Both the position numbers and the translations under genes were made by a program. From the NCBI GenBank assembly GCA_039720395.1, contig CM077826.1, positions 20,957,053 through 21,021,052 on the forward strand: 64,000 bases of DNA. Direction: 5' to 3'. This DNA is from Liquidambar formosana. Lineage: Eukaryota > Streptophyta > Magnoliopsida > Saxifragales > Altingiaceae. Below, one piece after another: positions 33,501 to 46,479 of the stretch. Position 1 is the first letter of the stretch, and each line of letters starts with the position of its first letter. A model generated the notes under the pieces. It was not told the DNA's origin and did not search any database. It was given only the letters and a program-made list of their open reading frames with translations.

Positions 33501-36500
33501 AAAAAAAAAAAAATAGTATGGATATATTGAGATGTTATCAATAATGTTAAAAATATTGTAAATATATTTTACGAAAAATATGTCTGTAAAATATTGTATT
33601 TTTTTTTTTTTTTTTGATAAGGTAATGATTGTATATTAAAAAGGCTTAAACCTTTGTACATAAGACATACAGAAGAAAAAACCTAAGTTCCATGTACAAA
33701 AGGGAACCACCAAAAAGACCCCACCACCCAATTACATAGACAGGGAGTTGACAAAAGAAAGAAAAGAAAGTTTACTACCACCCATGTAATTACAAAACCA
33801 CCAAAATAGAGAATTGACCAAAGATGCTTTATGTTTCACAACAGAGGACTCCTCTCCTTCAAAAGTTCTCAAGTTACGTTCTTTCCAAATGCACCAAAAT
33901 AGAGCAGTGAGGAACCATCCTCCAAACAGCCTTGGTATCTTTCTTAACACCAATAACCCACCATCCCGCAATTAAATCATGTGGAGAGTTAGGCAGGACT
34001 CATTTAATGCTGAAAAGATTGAAAATTAGTTCCCATAGACTTCTTGCCACCTCACAATGAATGAAAAAGCGGTTCACCGATTCCGCCACCTCTTTACACA
34101 TAATGCATCTATTAGGTAACTTCCACCTCATTCTAACCAAATTGTCAATGGTAAGACACTTGTTGTGTGCCACTAACCATAAGCAAAAAGCCACCTTAGA
34201 TGGCACCGAGGGAATCCAAATGTTCTTTGCCGGTTGAAAAGTCTCCATGTTGGAACCCAAAAGAGAATAAAAAGATTTCACCGAGAATAAACCTTTAGGG
34301 TCCTTACCCCACAACAAGGTGTCATTCCCTTCCAAAGAAATCTTACATCCATAAAGCATTTGAAAAAAATTCATCACATTCTCCAACTCCCAATCATTAA
34401 AATTTCGACCAAAAGGGATATTCCAAAAAACCCCCCCACCAGCCCTCCATCCACAAAGTAATCCACAATCCATGCTTCTATATTAACCGCAATTTCAAAC
34501 AAAGAAGGGAATTCCTCCATGAGGGGCCTAGAACCACACCACTTATCTTTCCAAAATTTAATTCTATCCCCCCTTCCCACTTTAAACCTTGTTACTTCAA
34601 AGAAAGTATCAAAATCTAACATAATTGCATTCCATAAACCGGTACCATGAGACCTTCTACAACTCTTTGTCCACCATTCCCCTTCCCTTGCGCCATACTT
34701 CCATAAAATAACATCTCTCCATATACCTTGTTGACCTACCTCAAACCTCCATAACCACTTACCAAGAAGCGCTTGATTCATATTAGATATAGATTTAATA
34801 CCTAATCCCCCATGAACCTTAGGTAAACAAACCGTGTTCCAATTAACAAGATGATACTTCAACTCCCCATTTAAACCATTCCAAAGGAAATCTCTTTGAA
34901 GCTTCTCAATTGTATTGAGGGTCCAGATATACGGATATATCGCGGATATTTTAGGCCATTGGTGGAGAGACCAAACAAGTGTATGAAGACATGTCAAACC
35001 CAATATTTGGGCAAAGTGGGACGTAGGACTTTCCCAACACTCCCCCTCACATGCAGGACTAACAAGACAAGAATGGGCTTGCCACTTGGACAACAAAGAC
35101 GGGCTCACAAATGATATGGGCTCAAGAACGACATGCTTTTATACCATGTTAGGTTTCCAATCTAAAAGCCTGAGCTATTAGGTGGAGGGCCCAAAAAGGT
35201 ATATGAAACATGTCAAACCCAAAGTGTGGGCGATGTGGGATGTGAGACTTTCCTAATAAATGTAATAAGAATTTAAGATTATTATAGCACCAGAGATATT
35301 TTAAATATATTCAACTGCCTAATGAGTCCATCTTTAAAAGTGAACTATAGGCTAGTCCTAAAAGCGCCACAGTACGAAGACTTGTGTGTTGTTCATTTTC
35401 ATTAGGCACCTTTCGGCAGAAAGTTTAGGCCCTTGTACAAGTGGGCACACATCAGCAATGTGGCCTGTGGTTTGAAGGTGGAAAGGTAAAGATGACATTG
35501 GGTTTTTAATTGTTTTAATTTAGAGGAATTCTTTCATATTCTTGTCATGCATGACCTGAAATTTCTGCCAAATAATTTTCTTTCTGACCCAGATATATAA
35601 TTGTCAAAATAAATTCACTGCATTCAATTTTCGCTGTTGTAGGATCATTTCACAAAACGACAAAAAATGGTTATAAATCTCAAATATATAGGTTAGTTCT
35701 CTCATATTTTGCCATAATATCATTTACTTGTATATTGGTACACAAAAGGCATAATGAAACAAATGACAAAACTAAGCAATGCTTTGTTTTTATCTGGCAG
35801 ATCCCACATACATGATCCGTGCGATTCCCAGCATTGCATCCGATAATGTGTATTGCACACTGCTTGCTCATAGTGCCATTCATGGTGCAATGGCAGGGTA
35901 CACAGGCTTCACAGTTGGACCTGTCAATGGCAGACATGCTTACATACCATTCTATGTAAGTTCCTCCATGACCAAAAACAAGACTTTTTTTTTTTTTTTT
36001 CAGTGTCTACTGTTCGTGGACAAGTCATAAATAATGATAAATGTTTACAGTTGCTTGATGAGGTACTTGTTCCAGATTTTCTTTTTATGTAGGCTTTGAT
36101 GGATACCTTAGTATGATGCCAAAAACTGAACCCTCCTTCGAGTCAGGAGGTGCCTGGCTTGATCTTTTGGGGTGGGCGTGGGTAGGTGGGCGCATGCATG
36201 GTGCATGCGCGTGCTCTTGCGTGTGGCTATATGTGCGCGCACGTGTGTGTGCCTGCCTTTTTCTTTCATTTGGACGACCGTTTGAACTTAAAAATTATAA
36301 ATGAAAATGTAATTGATTACAGAAATACACAGAAGTAAGAACAGATTGATAATAGATGAGTTCTTCCAACTGGGGCAGGAATAATTTCTGTTCTATCAGT
36401 AGCATCCACAGTTGATATTATTATTTTGAACATTTGACACATGCTGACTTGTTGCTGAAGTTTGAACAATATGTAATTTGCAGCGGGTGACTCAGAGACG

Positions 36501-36654
36501 GAACAAGGTTGTGATAACTGATAGGATGTGGGCAAGGATATTGTCTTCAACCAATCAGCCGAGCTTCTTGCGACCTGAAGAAATCATTGAACGTAAGAGA
36601 GAGGAAGAACAAGCCCAATCATTAGTTGAGGAGGACCATACTGACGATGTCTGA
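27190..36654 (+). CDS. PFK: ATP-dependent 6-phosphofructokinase, copy 2 (13 exons)
   Basis: Tandem duplicate of the preceding kinase, same reaction. Exons: 27190-27285, 28308-28354, 28473-28512, 28771-28833, 28928-29065, 30719-30877, 31033-31086, 31241-31309, 31441-31570, 32679-32944, 35643-35691, 35801-35955, 36484-36654. Every internal exon has the same length as in copy 1, and all introns are GT-AG. 478 residues from ATG 27,190, which gives [21 protein letters not shown], the usual start of cytosolic plant PFK. Motifs: GGDGTQRG (186-193), PKTIDND (214-220) with Asp218, MGRYSG intact. Odd: [11 protein letters not shown] where copy 1 has HD. The frame is open upstream to ATG 26,824 (122 more codons), but that stretch is in a different frame from the copy-1 extension, so I prefer 27,190. 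Intron 10 is 2.7 kb and holds a LINE. Confidence 0.92.
30260..30540 (+). repeat. Tandem duplication within intron 5 of the second kinase gene
   Basis: Two adjacent copies of about 140 bp (from about 30,262 and 30,402), each with ATAATTGGAAAATTTCA, GTAAAAGATT and ATCAGTTGTGGTGATGGCTC. The corresponding intron of copy 1 has a single version (about 21,060-21,200), so the duplication arose after the genes separated. Confidence 0.7.
32275..32390 (+). repeat. Dispersed CCCACATC-type repeat in intron 9
   Basis: TTGGGAACTCCCACATTCCACATTG to AGCTTAGGCTTTTAGGTTGG, the same family as 16,450-16,672 and, reversed, 35,149-35,260 and about 33,013-33,050. Confidence 0.45.
33601..34925 (-). mobile_element. 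5'-truncated LINE in intron 10 of the second kinase gene
   Basis: The minus strand encodes the C-terminal part of a LINE reverse-transcriptase protein: [18 protein letters not shown] and GLWNAI (about 34,900-34,480), then the zinc-binding region [19 protein letters not shown] and [10 protein letters not shown] (about 34,470-34,000), then [15 protein letters not shown] (to 33,732). The frame breaks near 34,400 and 33,985. A T15 run at 33,601 is the poly-A tail. The protein core is absent, so it is a dead, 5'-truncated copy. It opposes the host gene and doubles the size of the intron. Confidence 0.85.
34926..35260. repeat. Repeat-rich remainder of intron 10
   Basis: GATATATCG-type sequence next to the LINE 5' end continues a similar tract found at 33,070-33,530 on the other side. 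From 35,149 comes a reversed CCCACATC-type repeat (TTTCCAATCTAAAAGCCTGAG), matching 33,017-33,050. Confidence 0.45.
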
Positions 36655-37049
36655 GAATACGGGGCAGTTGAAGCCCCTTGAAACCAGAGACAAGAAAAAG
36701 TTGAGAAGCATGGAGGTTCCGAGCGAGAGAAAGAAGTCTTGGAAAACGTATTTTCACAGAGCAAAGTTGAAACATTTGGTAGTTTCTTGTGCTTGTTCAT
36801 GTAATAGTCTCAAGGAGCCTTTGTTTATCAGTTATTCTTATTGGTGGTAATGGTAGCATTATATGAGAATCTATCTATTTGCTGTATCCGATGCTGTTTC
36901 TTGGGCTATATTATGTTTGTGATTCTCTTCTTTCATTTTTTTATGAAGTACATTTTCGAACTCGGTTGGACTTCACATATATGGTGTTCATATCCTGTTT
37001 TGTATACATCCGGACTGTCCATTACTATTAGGATTGAACTATGAGGGTG
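36655..37049. other. 3' flank of the second kinase gene
   Basis: Probable 3' UTR and downstream sequence. No other feature is visible. Confidence 0.4.
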
Positions 37050-38490
37050 GTTATTGTAATCTCTCAATTTTATTTGTAATTTTTTTTTTTTCAAGATTTT
37101 ATAAAAAATATAAAATTTTTTTTTTGAAAACTAATTACGTTTTTCCTAAAAAAACATTATTTTAATTACTAGAGAAATTTTTTTTTCAAAAAAGTAGCAC
37201 TATTCGCACTCCCAAAATACTTTCTCGCACTTCTACTCAATAATTCATCCCATATAATGACATTTATATCCCGTAGGTCAAACCTTATTCCTGTCTCTTA
37301 TTGTCTCTTCCGTACAACCTTCTTTGAGAATGGGTTTCTCAGAGTCACTGCATGAAACATCATTGCTCCGGCAATCGTCGCCGGTCGACCTCCTTGACAT
37401 CTCTAGTCGAAGCTTTTTTTATTTTACCTAACGCCTTATGTTTCCATCACCTTCCCTGCCTCCCTGTTAGAGGTCTCAGTCGAAGACCCCAGCCTCTACC
37501 GCCGGCAAACCAACATGTTTTGGCACCTCAAACCCATTTTGGGTCAACAGAAGCCGATCAAACCCAGTTGAAAATTTTTCCCATAAGTGATCAAATGGAG
37601 AGGAACCCAGTTCAAATTTCCCAATGCAATTGCACAAGTTTGGTCTATATACATCATCAAGTATAAGGGATTTTGGGAAGGGGTTTGTTGTGATCATGAT
37701 GGTGTGGTTTTTTGTGGGGATTTTGACGGTGGTGATGTGGACTGGGTTTGTGTGGCCAGAAAAGTTTGCCGGACGAAGAATGAGATTTTTTATTTTTCAT
37801 TTTTTGGAGTTCTTTTTTGTTTTAATGATGACGGTGATTTTGTTTATGGGTGGTTTTATGTGGAGGTTATGTCACCAAGGGGAGGGTTTTCATGGAAGCT
37901 AACGGAAGATGAAGATAGTGTTGATTGGAGAATGGAGAAAGGGTTGGAAGAGTTTGCTGCCGCATTTAATAGAGGTTTTCCGGTGGTGAAATTGTCTATC
38001 CTCTCTGCATTTTTCTTCGTCACCTCTTCTCTTTTTGCGTATTTCAGTTTAGTTGCTTTGATACCATGAAGAGAGAAATTATAACAAATTTGTAACAAAA
38101 ACTTGCTGGTTTTGGTGTTTGGCGCGTGCTGCTGCTGCATACTCTAATTGGATTTCGTGTCAGGATGGTATAGCGTCCACACTCGAGGATGAAGGGAATA
38201 GAAAGAAGTGAAGGGTATAATGACATTCCATGCTATAAATTGAGGGAAGGGAGTGCCAGAATGCTTCATAGGAGCGCGAATCTATCATTCAAGATTTCTA
38301 CTTTTTGGTCATTTACGGTTTTCATTAATTTGTATGTAAACAAAAATTATAAATGGGCAAAAAATCCACTTAAACAACAAATATTAAAAAAACTTTTTTT
38401 TATAAAGTTATTTAAAATGATATTTTCTAATAGACAATACAATTAGTTTTCATAAAAACCTTTTATGTTTTTTCATAAACTACTAGTTTT
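37050..38490. mobile_element. Probable Mutator-like element with inverted terminal regions
   Basis: Sequence at 37,050-37,190 (TTATTGTAATCTCTCAA, then TTTTGAAAACTAATTACG) is related in inverted orientation to 38,290-38,480 (TTAGTTTTCATAAAAACC). Both relate to the interior of the element at 10,135-10,513. Between them lies about 1 kb of more GC-rich sequence with an open frame (37,587-38,069) and an overlapping hydrophobic frame (37,624-37,902), neither recognisable. Such a layout fits a Mutator-like element carrying foreign sequence, but the outer ends and a 9-bp duplication were not confirmed. Confidence 0.4.
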
Positions 38491-39625
38491 TTGTTCATTG
38501 TTTTAGCACTTTCTCATTATAGTTTGTTCTCCCCAACCAAACCCCGTCCCCCTCTCTCTTTCTTCAAAAAAAAAAAAAAAAAAAAAAAAAGGTGCCAAAC
38601 TCAGTTCTTGAGCTCTACTCTCATAGGAAAGTCATTCAGAAAAGAGAAAAAAGGGTGTTAAACTAGGTTCAATCTCAGAAATAAAAAGATTATATTATTC
38701 ATAATAACCAGATTTGCCATAACAAATTAACTGTTTTCATTAATTATTTATCCCAATTTTCTCCCTTCCCATTTCGCTTAGTAGGAATATTTCCCACCAA
38801 ATAACTATATTACACTCATCCAGGCGAGGCATAAGACAATCCTCTACTAGCATTCCTAGCCTAACTTGATCCTCAACATCTTTAGAGCACTTCTCATTTC
38901 CCCAATCCAATTAAAGTTCTTTCTAGCATTAGAATTTTATTTATTTTTCGTTCTACCTAATCTATTAGACTTAAATTTTGACTTTGAATTCCTGTGTGAA
39001 AAAACCCATTGAATCTAGACCTACCAAATCTTATCAGGAGCATCAATGGATCAATACAGAAATACGATAGTTGATAATCCATTATGTTGGTTTTTCATCT
39101 ACAGAAATAGGATATAATTCATCTCAACACTATACTATAGGCCTCTCCAATTGACATGCATTTTCACCTTTATTTGTACAAGGACATGTATCAATCAAAA
39201 GCATGAAAACAAGACTTAGAATTTCCAAGCACTCCACCAATACTACCCACTGTCGAGTTCCCTCCCCAAGTCCCATTTGTGTAAGATTTATTCAGGCTCC
39301 TATAGGAGGCTTAAGCTGACGACAAGCAAACGCTGTGCTTGTGCAAACATAATAGGATCCAAATGAAGAGAATCTATGGTGTGGTAAAAGAAACCATCTC
39401 TATCATGTATCCTTACCAGTCCCAATGGTCTTTAGCTTTAACATGGCCACTATTTGACTTGCTTCACAAAAATGAAAATAAAGAAATATTAAAGAAAAAA
39501 GAATTAGGAAAACTCACAATATAATAAGGGCAGAGTACAATATACTAGTACTTTTACGCCTAGAATTATATAAAAATTGCACACAATTCAATACATACAA
39601 GGAGAGAAAAATCTTCAGCTTCATC
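38491..39625. other. Spacer between the convergent kinase and RadA genes
   Basis: AT-rich, with an A run at 38,566-38,590. It probably includes the RadA 3' UTR next to 39,625. No gene or element is recognised. Confidence 0.4.
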
Positions 39626-42600
39626 TCAGTCTGTCGTGAACACGTTGTCGATGACCTCTTTCAAATTCCTGCAGCCCGAGATTGTCATTTCTTCAAAACC
39701 CAAAGTCGACAAGGATTTCTCAGCTGATTTGGGGACAATACACTTTTTATATCCCAGTTTTGCAACTGTATTTATCCTTTTCTCCATTCGAGGTACCTAC
39801 AAAGAAATGAAAAGGGATAATGAAATGAAAAGGCATAATGTCCGGGCTAGGAAATACCCTAGACCTGTAAGCAAGCGGTCTTAACCAAACTTTGCCCCGA
39901 TTTATATGGGCTCACTAATAGATGAACAGGCTCAGGCATTGTTTGCTTAGACTCCTGATTTCAGTGGAGTCAGGCTCATTTAGCTTGATTATTATTTGGC
40001 AGTCTAGGCAGGCAAACACAGGGCTCTGCCATTATGCCAATAGGCCATCCAAAGCCGTAAGTGATCAAGCATGTAAGCCCACTAAAAGAAAAAAGTCCAA
40101 ATCCACTTAAAGTTTTGAATATGAAACGTAATATAAATTATGCCAAAGTGCACAGTTTCAACCAAGTTGTGTTAAACATGGCTTGGAAACGTCATATATG
40201 GAGAGGAAATTCAGCCAATCAACAACATTACCGATCAAAACACCATAACACTGGTAAAACCTGTCAGGCCTTTTGGATGTTTTCCTTATAACATGTTTTC
40301 TGTTCAAAAGAAGAAAAAGAAATGCTAAAGAAAAGGCATTGGTTGCAGAGTTTTTCTAAAAATAAAAGGAATACAAGAACAAAAAACAGAAGTCAGAATG
40401 AAGAAGCTTTTCAAAAACAGGAACAAAAATAAAAACAAAACAAAAAAAAAAAATGCTACCAAACAAGCCCTTTAATAATATATAAGTCATCTTTCTAAAA
40501 TTGGGCGATATTAACTGCAATAACATGGAAACCATATGCTTACCGTGCGAAGCTCACCACCCAGACCAATTTCTCCGATGAAGGCAACACCACTGGGAAT
40601 AGGAAACTCTAAGAAACTGAAGACAACAAGCATAGGGTTTATTGATTTGCAATAAACACAAGTAATGAATAAAACATCAGCAGGGCAGAAAAGGAAAACA
40701 TGACAGGAAAAATTGATGAAGGTACTTAGTGCAAAAACACAAAAGAGAATTTTTCTAACAAGCCTGAATTTGTGGCAACACAGAAAATACCCATATTATA
40801 CTAACCAGATTTGGAAGTATGAACAAAAAAGGGCACAGTGAACAAACAAATATATGTAATTCTATATTTAGTAAAGAAATAACAACCCAAATCTGCTGAT
40901 AAATGTAAATGAGGTGAGCAATATAAAAGAACACGTGCCTGCTGCAAATTGCAGCTGCTATTGCAAGATCCCCAGCAGTCTCTCTGAGTGTCACTCCACT
41001 AACAACATTTAAAAAGATAGCCTATTGCACAAAAGAATAGTAAACAAATAAATAAATAATGAACAGAAAAACAGACCTATAATTATGAGCTTGTAATTAG
41101 AATATTAAAAGTCACCACCTTGATAGTTGAAAACTATAGCTTGAAAAACTATCAATTGGGAACTAGAACTGATTCATCTGTATCTTTGGAGTAGAAAATC
41201 CTTTTCCTTAAAATGAAATTGAACATCAAGAGGAATGTGTATCTAATCAAACCTCAAGGTCTAGCAAGAATTTCCGTAATTTTTTCCTCTAAAAGTAGGA
41301 CAAATGTAGATCCATGAATATGAAGTTAACTCCAAGAGTTTACATTTAAGTTGAAACTCAATATGAACTGAACATTATTTTTCCGGTTGGCTATTTAGGG
41401 AATGCCGTTTATACTTTCTAATAAGTTTACATTACTTGTACTAATTGAATGAGCTTTAGGAATTGATTTAAATGGACACAAACACACCAAAACCACCCCA
41501 CTCCTCCCACCCACACGCATGGACAGTATGGTGGATCACCCATATGCTGATCATTTTTCTAAAGAATCTAAATTTATATTTGATTCTGTCATTTAAATAT
41601 AACTAAAAATATTCCGTGGAGGAAAGAATTCAACATGAACCATTTTGTTTCATACACCTCAATTTCCTACAATAGGACTGTTTGTATTTCCACATTAAAA
41701 CACCGCATCAGATTTTATTCCTACCATTCCAACAAGTTTGCTCTAAAATTCCCACCAGTCATCCTATCAGTTGCAACTTGCAAGTACCCATGAATTTAAT
41801 TGTATATCTTTCTTTTTGTTAATAAAATTCTTATTTTCTTATAAATAAAAAAATTTAAAAAAAAAAAAAAAAGTATCCAAGCATTTTCGCATTTTCTATA
41901 TAATAATTCGGTATGTGTATATATATATATATATATATATTTTTATTTGGGGGGGGGGGGGGGGATGGTGGTGGGGTGGGGGGCGTAATGATGTATAGTC
42001 ACAATGCACTCTAATTTAATTATTCGGTCATCTTTGAATACAAGATCTGATTACAAGTTCTGCAGAATCTTTTATAATTTCCAACAACTCTGCATTATAG
42101 AAGTACTAGAAGGAACCCGCGCGATGCGCGGGAATTGTAAACTCTGAGACAGTGTTGCAGGTTTAACTTCTCACTCCCTATTAGGACCATCGCTAGTAAC
42201 GTTTAATTTGGAGCGTTAGTTGATACCAAGTGAAAGTTATACCCTGTTGGCAAAAAAGAAATGAGGGCAACTCATGTGTTAAAAAAATATGAATATCTTA
42301 GGAAAATGTTAGTGATCCGTAATATAATTTTCTAATCAACAAAGACCTGTATGATGTGTGGGAATCACAAATAAATATTGTGAACTCAAATGCTTAGTAA
42401 AAACGTGACAACCTATTTAAACAAAGGCGAAAATCCAAAAGAATATAAATTGAAGGAAAAATATTGAATCATTGACTGAACTTTTGTCAAATATACTTTC
42501 AAAAACCCATCAAAATACAATAATTGTTTCTAGGGTAAATTGTATTTAAGGGTCTAGAGTTTGGAGTAGATTTCACTTAAAGGTTCCAAATTTTAATTGC

Positions 42601-43220
42601 ATCAATTTGGTACCCAACATCAGAGTTGACTAAAAATTAAAGACGGTGTTAACGGAATCTGTGAAATAACTGTAATGTCTCCTAAAAAAAACGACATCAC
42701 TTAGAGTAAAGGTTATTTGAGCAATTGTTCTAAAAGCTCATCTTCGTCCTTCTCCTTCCACTTCTCCCAACAATCTGCAATCCACCCCTATCTCTATTCT
42801 TCTCCCTCCACACCCCACGCCTCCATCTTCTCCTTCCAAACCCTCGCCGTCGCCGTCTAATTTTAATTTGGTTATTTGGGCATCTCATTTGCTCCCAAAC
42901 CCAAGCCATTTTTTTCCCCTACACAAAAATGGATGGGGATCATGGTATTTGAAGATGCAACAGCCAGTGGAGGTGTTGTAAAGGGAGATGAGGGAAGGGC
43001 CTTTGATGGCGGCAAGGAGGAATGAATCGGGTTGGGCTTGGATCCACGATAGGTCTTGGATCCCGACGAGAGAGAGGGTAGATCATGGAGAGTCAGCGAG
43101 GAGGCCGGAGGCGTAGGGAGTCAACAACGGCGATGGAGCTGCCGGAGGTGTAGGCGAGGAGACCGGAGGTGCTGAGGTCAGCGGATCTGGCGTTGTTGCG
43201 GATCTGTAGGATGTGGTTGC

Positions 43221-43255
<35 letters not shown>

Positions 43256-44144
43256 GCTTCATCGCCAGAAAAATTGGTAATAGTCGATTTTTTGCTCTCT
43301 TTTTTTGGTTGCTTCATCGCCGGAAAAAATGGTGTTAGAGTTCAAGAGAAAAAAAAATGGATTTTCAAAATTTTAAGTGAGATTGAGAGAGAGAGAGAGA
43401 GAGAGTGTGTGTGTGTGTGTGTATTTGATTATCTGATAAGAGGGGGAAAGAGGGGAAAGGGAGAGAAAGAGGAGAAGAGGGTCATACGGGGAGAGGAAGG
43501 AAAAAAAAAGTGAGCTATAGAGAGAGGAAAGGTGTATCTGATAAGTTAGAGAGGAAAGCAGGGGAGACTGGAAAGGGGGATAGAGAGAAAGAGAGACCGT
43601 ATGGGAAGGAAGGAGAAAAAAAAAAAAAGGGGGAAAGAGGAGAGATGCTGACGTTATCAAAAGTTTGTGGTGTGGGCCCAAAAATAAGGAGGATGTTGTA
43701 TTTTGGAGGGAATGGCTCTTAAGGTAAGCAAAAAAACTCTCTTTTATATTATAGTATAGATTATTAAAAATAAAAATAAAAAATAAAAAATAAAAAGACT
43801 AAGGGAAGCCTTTTGAAAGGATATATTGTTAGTTCGTAAATTACATTCTCTTGGAGCTTCAAACCGGCTTGCTTCATAAGAACCTACAAAATAACAGATA
43901 TAAAATGGTCAGTTCATAATTGCAGACTTGGCAATACAGCATATTTAAAAGGATACTCGACCTTAAGGATAAGAAAGAAGTATGAGGACACCTAAATCAT
44001 TCAGTCCCCACTTCATCTGGAATAAACTAATTGCATTGCAACAAAGAAACAGGTTGAAAAAAAAGAAAAAAAAAAGAAAAAAAAGACTGAGGTAAGCCCT
44101 ACTCTCTATTTGGTTGCTCAGAAGACTAAGGAAAAAAATTAAAA

Positions 44145-44184
<40 letters not shown>

Positions 44185-46411
44185 ATACTATGTTTTATGT
44201 TATTTTAGTCTCCAAAAAAATTGTCGTAGACAGTTTAGGTGCTACTTTGTTTTCTTACATCCAGAAAAATTAAAATTTTAGGATTCAAATTTCAAATTAT
44301 TTTTGAAGGCGTAATGATAGAGACAAAATTTAGAGAATTCTCAAAGGCTATGTGGGGCCCAAAAATGCAACAGTCACCCCACCATAGGTGCCACTGCCAC
44401 ATGAATAGGAGTATGTTTTGTGGGGGTATAGTTGAACCTACATGGTTCAAGTCTCCATGAAGTTCGAGAAGTATGATAATTTTAGATATAGGGCTATCTT
44501 AATAATTTTACAGATTTGGGTTTGGTTGGTAGTCAAGTTAGTAGGTGTTTGGTTATAAGTTGAGTCAATTCCTATACTTGTTGGGAATTTCCTATCCTTG
44601 TTAGGAATTAGTTGAGTCCTTCTTGGAATTAAAAAAATCTCCTTTTATTAGAAATTTCCAATTCCAAAAAGTTTCTATTTTCTTAGATTTTCTATTTTCT
44701 TAAAATTTATATTTTTTAAAGAGTCTCAATTTCCTATAGTTTCTACTTCGAGTCTTATTTGATTACTAAGAAGTCTTTTGATTATTTTAGTACGAATTTT
44801 AAATTAGAAAGTAAGAATCCTACTTTGACTAGTAGTATAATTTTGAATTTAGTGTAAACACAATCACCAAAACTGTAGTTCTTGTATTCAACTAAGGGTG
44901 AGATTCCATTGATTTCCTTTTAGGTGAGATTCCTATAAACCCTTGGTGAGACTTCAAGGTTGTTCTTTTCTTCTTCCTCTTTATTTTAAATTACAACAAT
45001 GCAGTAATTTATTTTTACCAACAACCAACCCTTTTTCTCGCCTTAATTTCAATCCTAAAATCCTTACCTTTCAAAATAAACCGTAATCCTTCTTTTCTAT
45101 ACAATTTAACATTGAAAAAGCTTAAAATTCACATTCTTTCCAGAAATTGCACCAAGCTTTTTCCTTTAATTTCTTGCCATATTTCCCCATAAACCTTCAT
45201 CAAATTACCCCAATTCCATCGACAAACCCTAATACCACCATTCCTTTCACAAAACCAAGAAAACAAGGTTTTAGCACTCCTAATTTTGTAAGTGTGAGAT
45301 GTAATTATTGAAAAAATAACTTATTAGTGCGGGTTGTTCAGCCCTTTATAATATTAAGGTTAGAAAGTATCAATATGCTTGTAATCTCTCTTAATTTTAG
45401 TTAAGGAGAATAGTCTCCTTTGCAAACTTACATGGTATCTGAGCTCTAAAAGGTGTGAAGCATATACCTTTCTTCTCCCTCGTGAAGCTCTTAGCATAGC
45501 TGCACCAACACCCAATTACAACTTACCATCATAGCAAAGTAGTTGTCGACTCCACGAGAAGGCAGTTAAACATTCTTGTGAAGAAAAAGAAATAGAGCTG
45601 AGACACTGTTTGGGTGGCTCAACAGAGAGAAAGAGAGGGATGTTGATGAGATGCTAGGGCTTGATGAAGGTCGTTGGCATGCATAGATTGTCTCTAATGT
45701 AGGTCGACTTCGAAAAAAGGAGATGTGGCTAACTTGACATGATTCAGATCAACATGGATGAGTTCAACTTGTTCCAAGAAATACAATGGAGGGGAGACAA
45801 AGATGCTGACGTTAGAGGAAGGAGATGTTGATGAGAGGAGGTCCACAATAATGTTTGGTTGCGTTAAAGGCTTGAGGTCTTGTGGTATTCACCTGCTACG
45901 ATGAATTCCCATTCTACAACATAGTTTCTACATGAATTTCTCGCAAAATCTCATTTATATTAGAATTATGCTATAAAAATTTAGAGTGTATATATAGGGG
46001 CGAAGCCAGAATTTTCTCCCCTTTTTTTGTTTTTTTTTTTTTTAGCGGGGAGGGGGTAATGTTCACAATTAATAAATGGTAAAATAATATAATCAGATCT
46101 TATTTATACCCTAATTTTTTATTACATAAACCTTCGAGCGATCTCATTTATATCCTAATCTTTTATTACATAAACCATAATTAATATCAGTGCCAAATCC
46201 ATACGTATTGTTAGAGAAAAAATAACTAAATTTTATTAGTTCCCTAACGAGGGACCTTTGGAAAAAACAAGGAGTTAGGGGACATCTCAATTTTTTTTTT
46301 CTTTCTGAAAAGATAGAACTTCACTGGGGAAATAAAACCAGCATAGCAATACATGAAAAACCCAAGCACAACCCACAGGGAAAAACCTGCCTAAGAAAGT
46401 TCCTGAGCTTT

Positions 46412-46479
<68 letters not shown>

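Noticed and set aside
33732..35108. Minus-strand frames that might be read as host genes
   Set aside because: They are LINE reverse-transcriptase tail and zinc-binding sequence with frame breaks and a poly-A tail.
43169..43722. Open frames across the T run and GA/GT repeats
   Set aside because: Low-complexity sequence inside the Helitron; no conserved domain.
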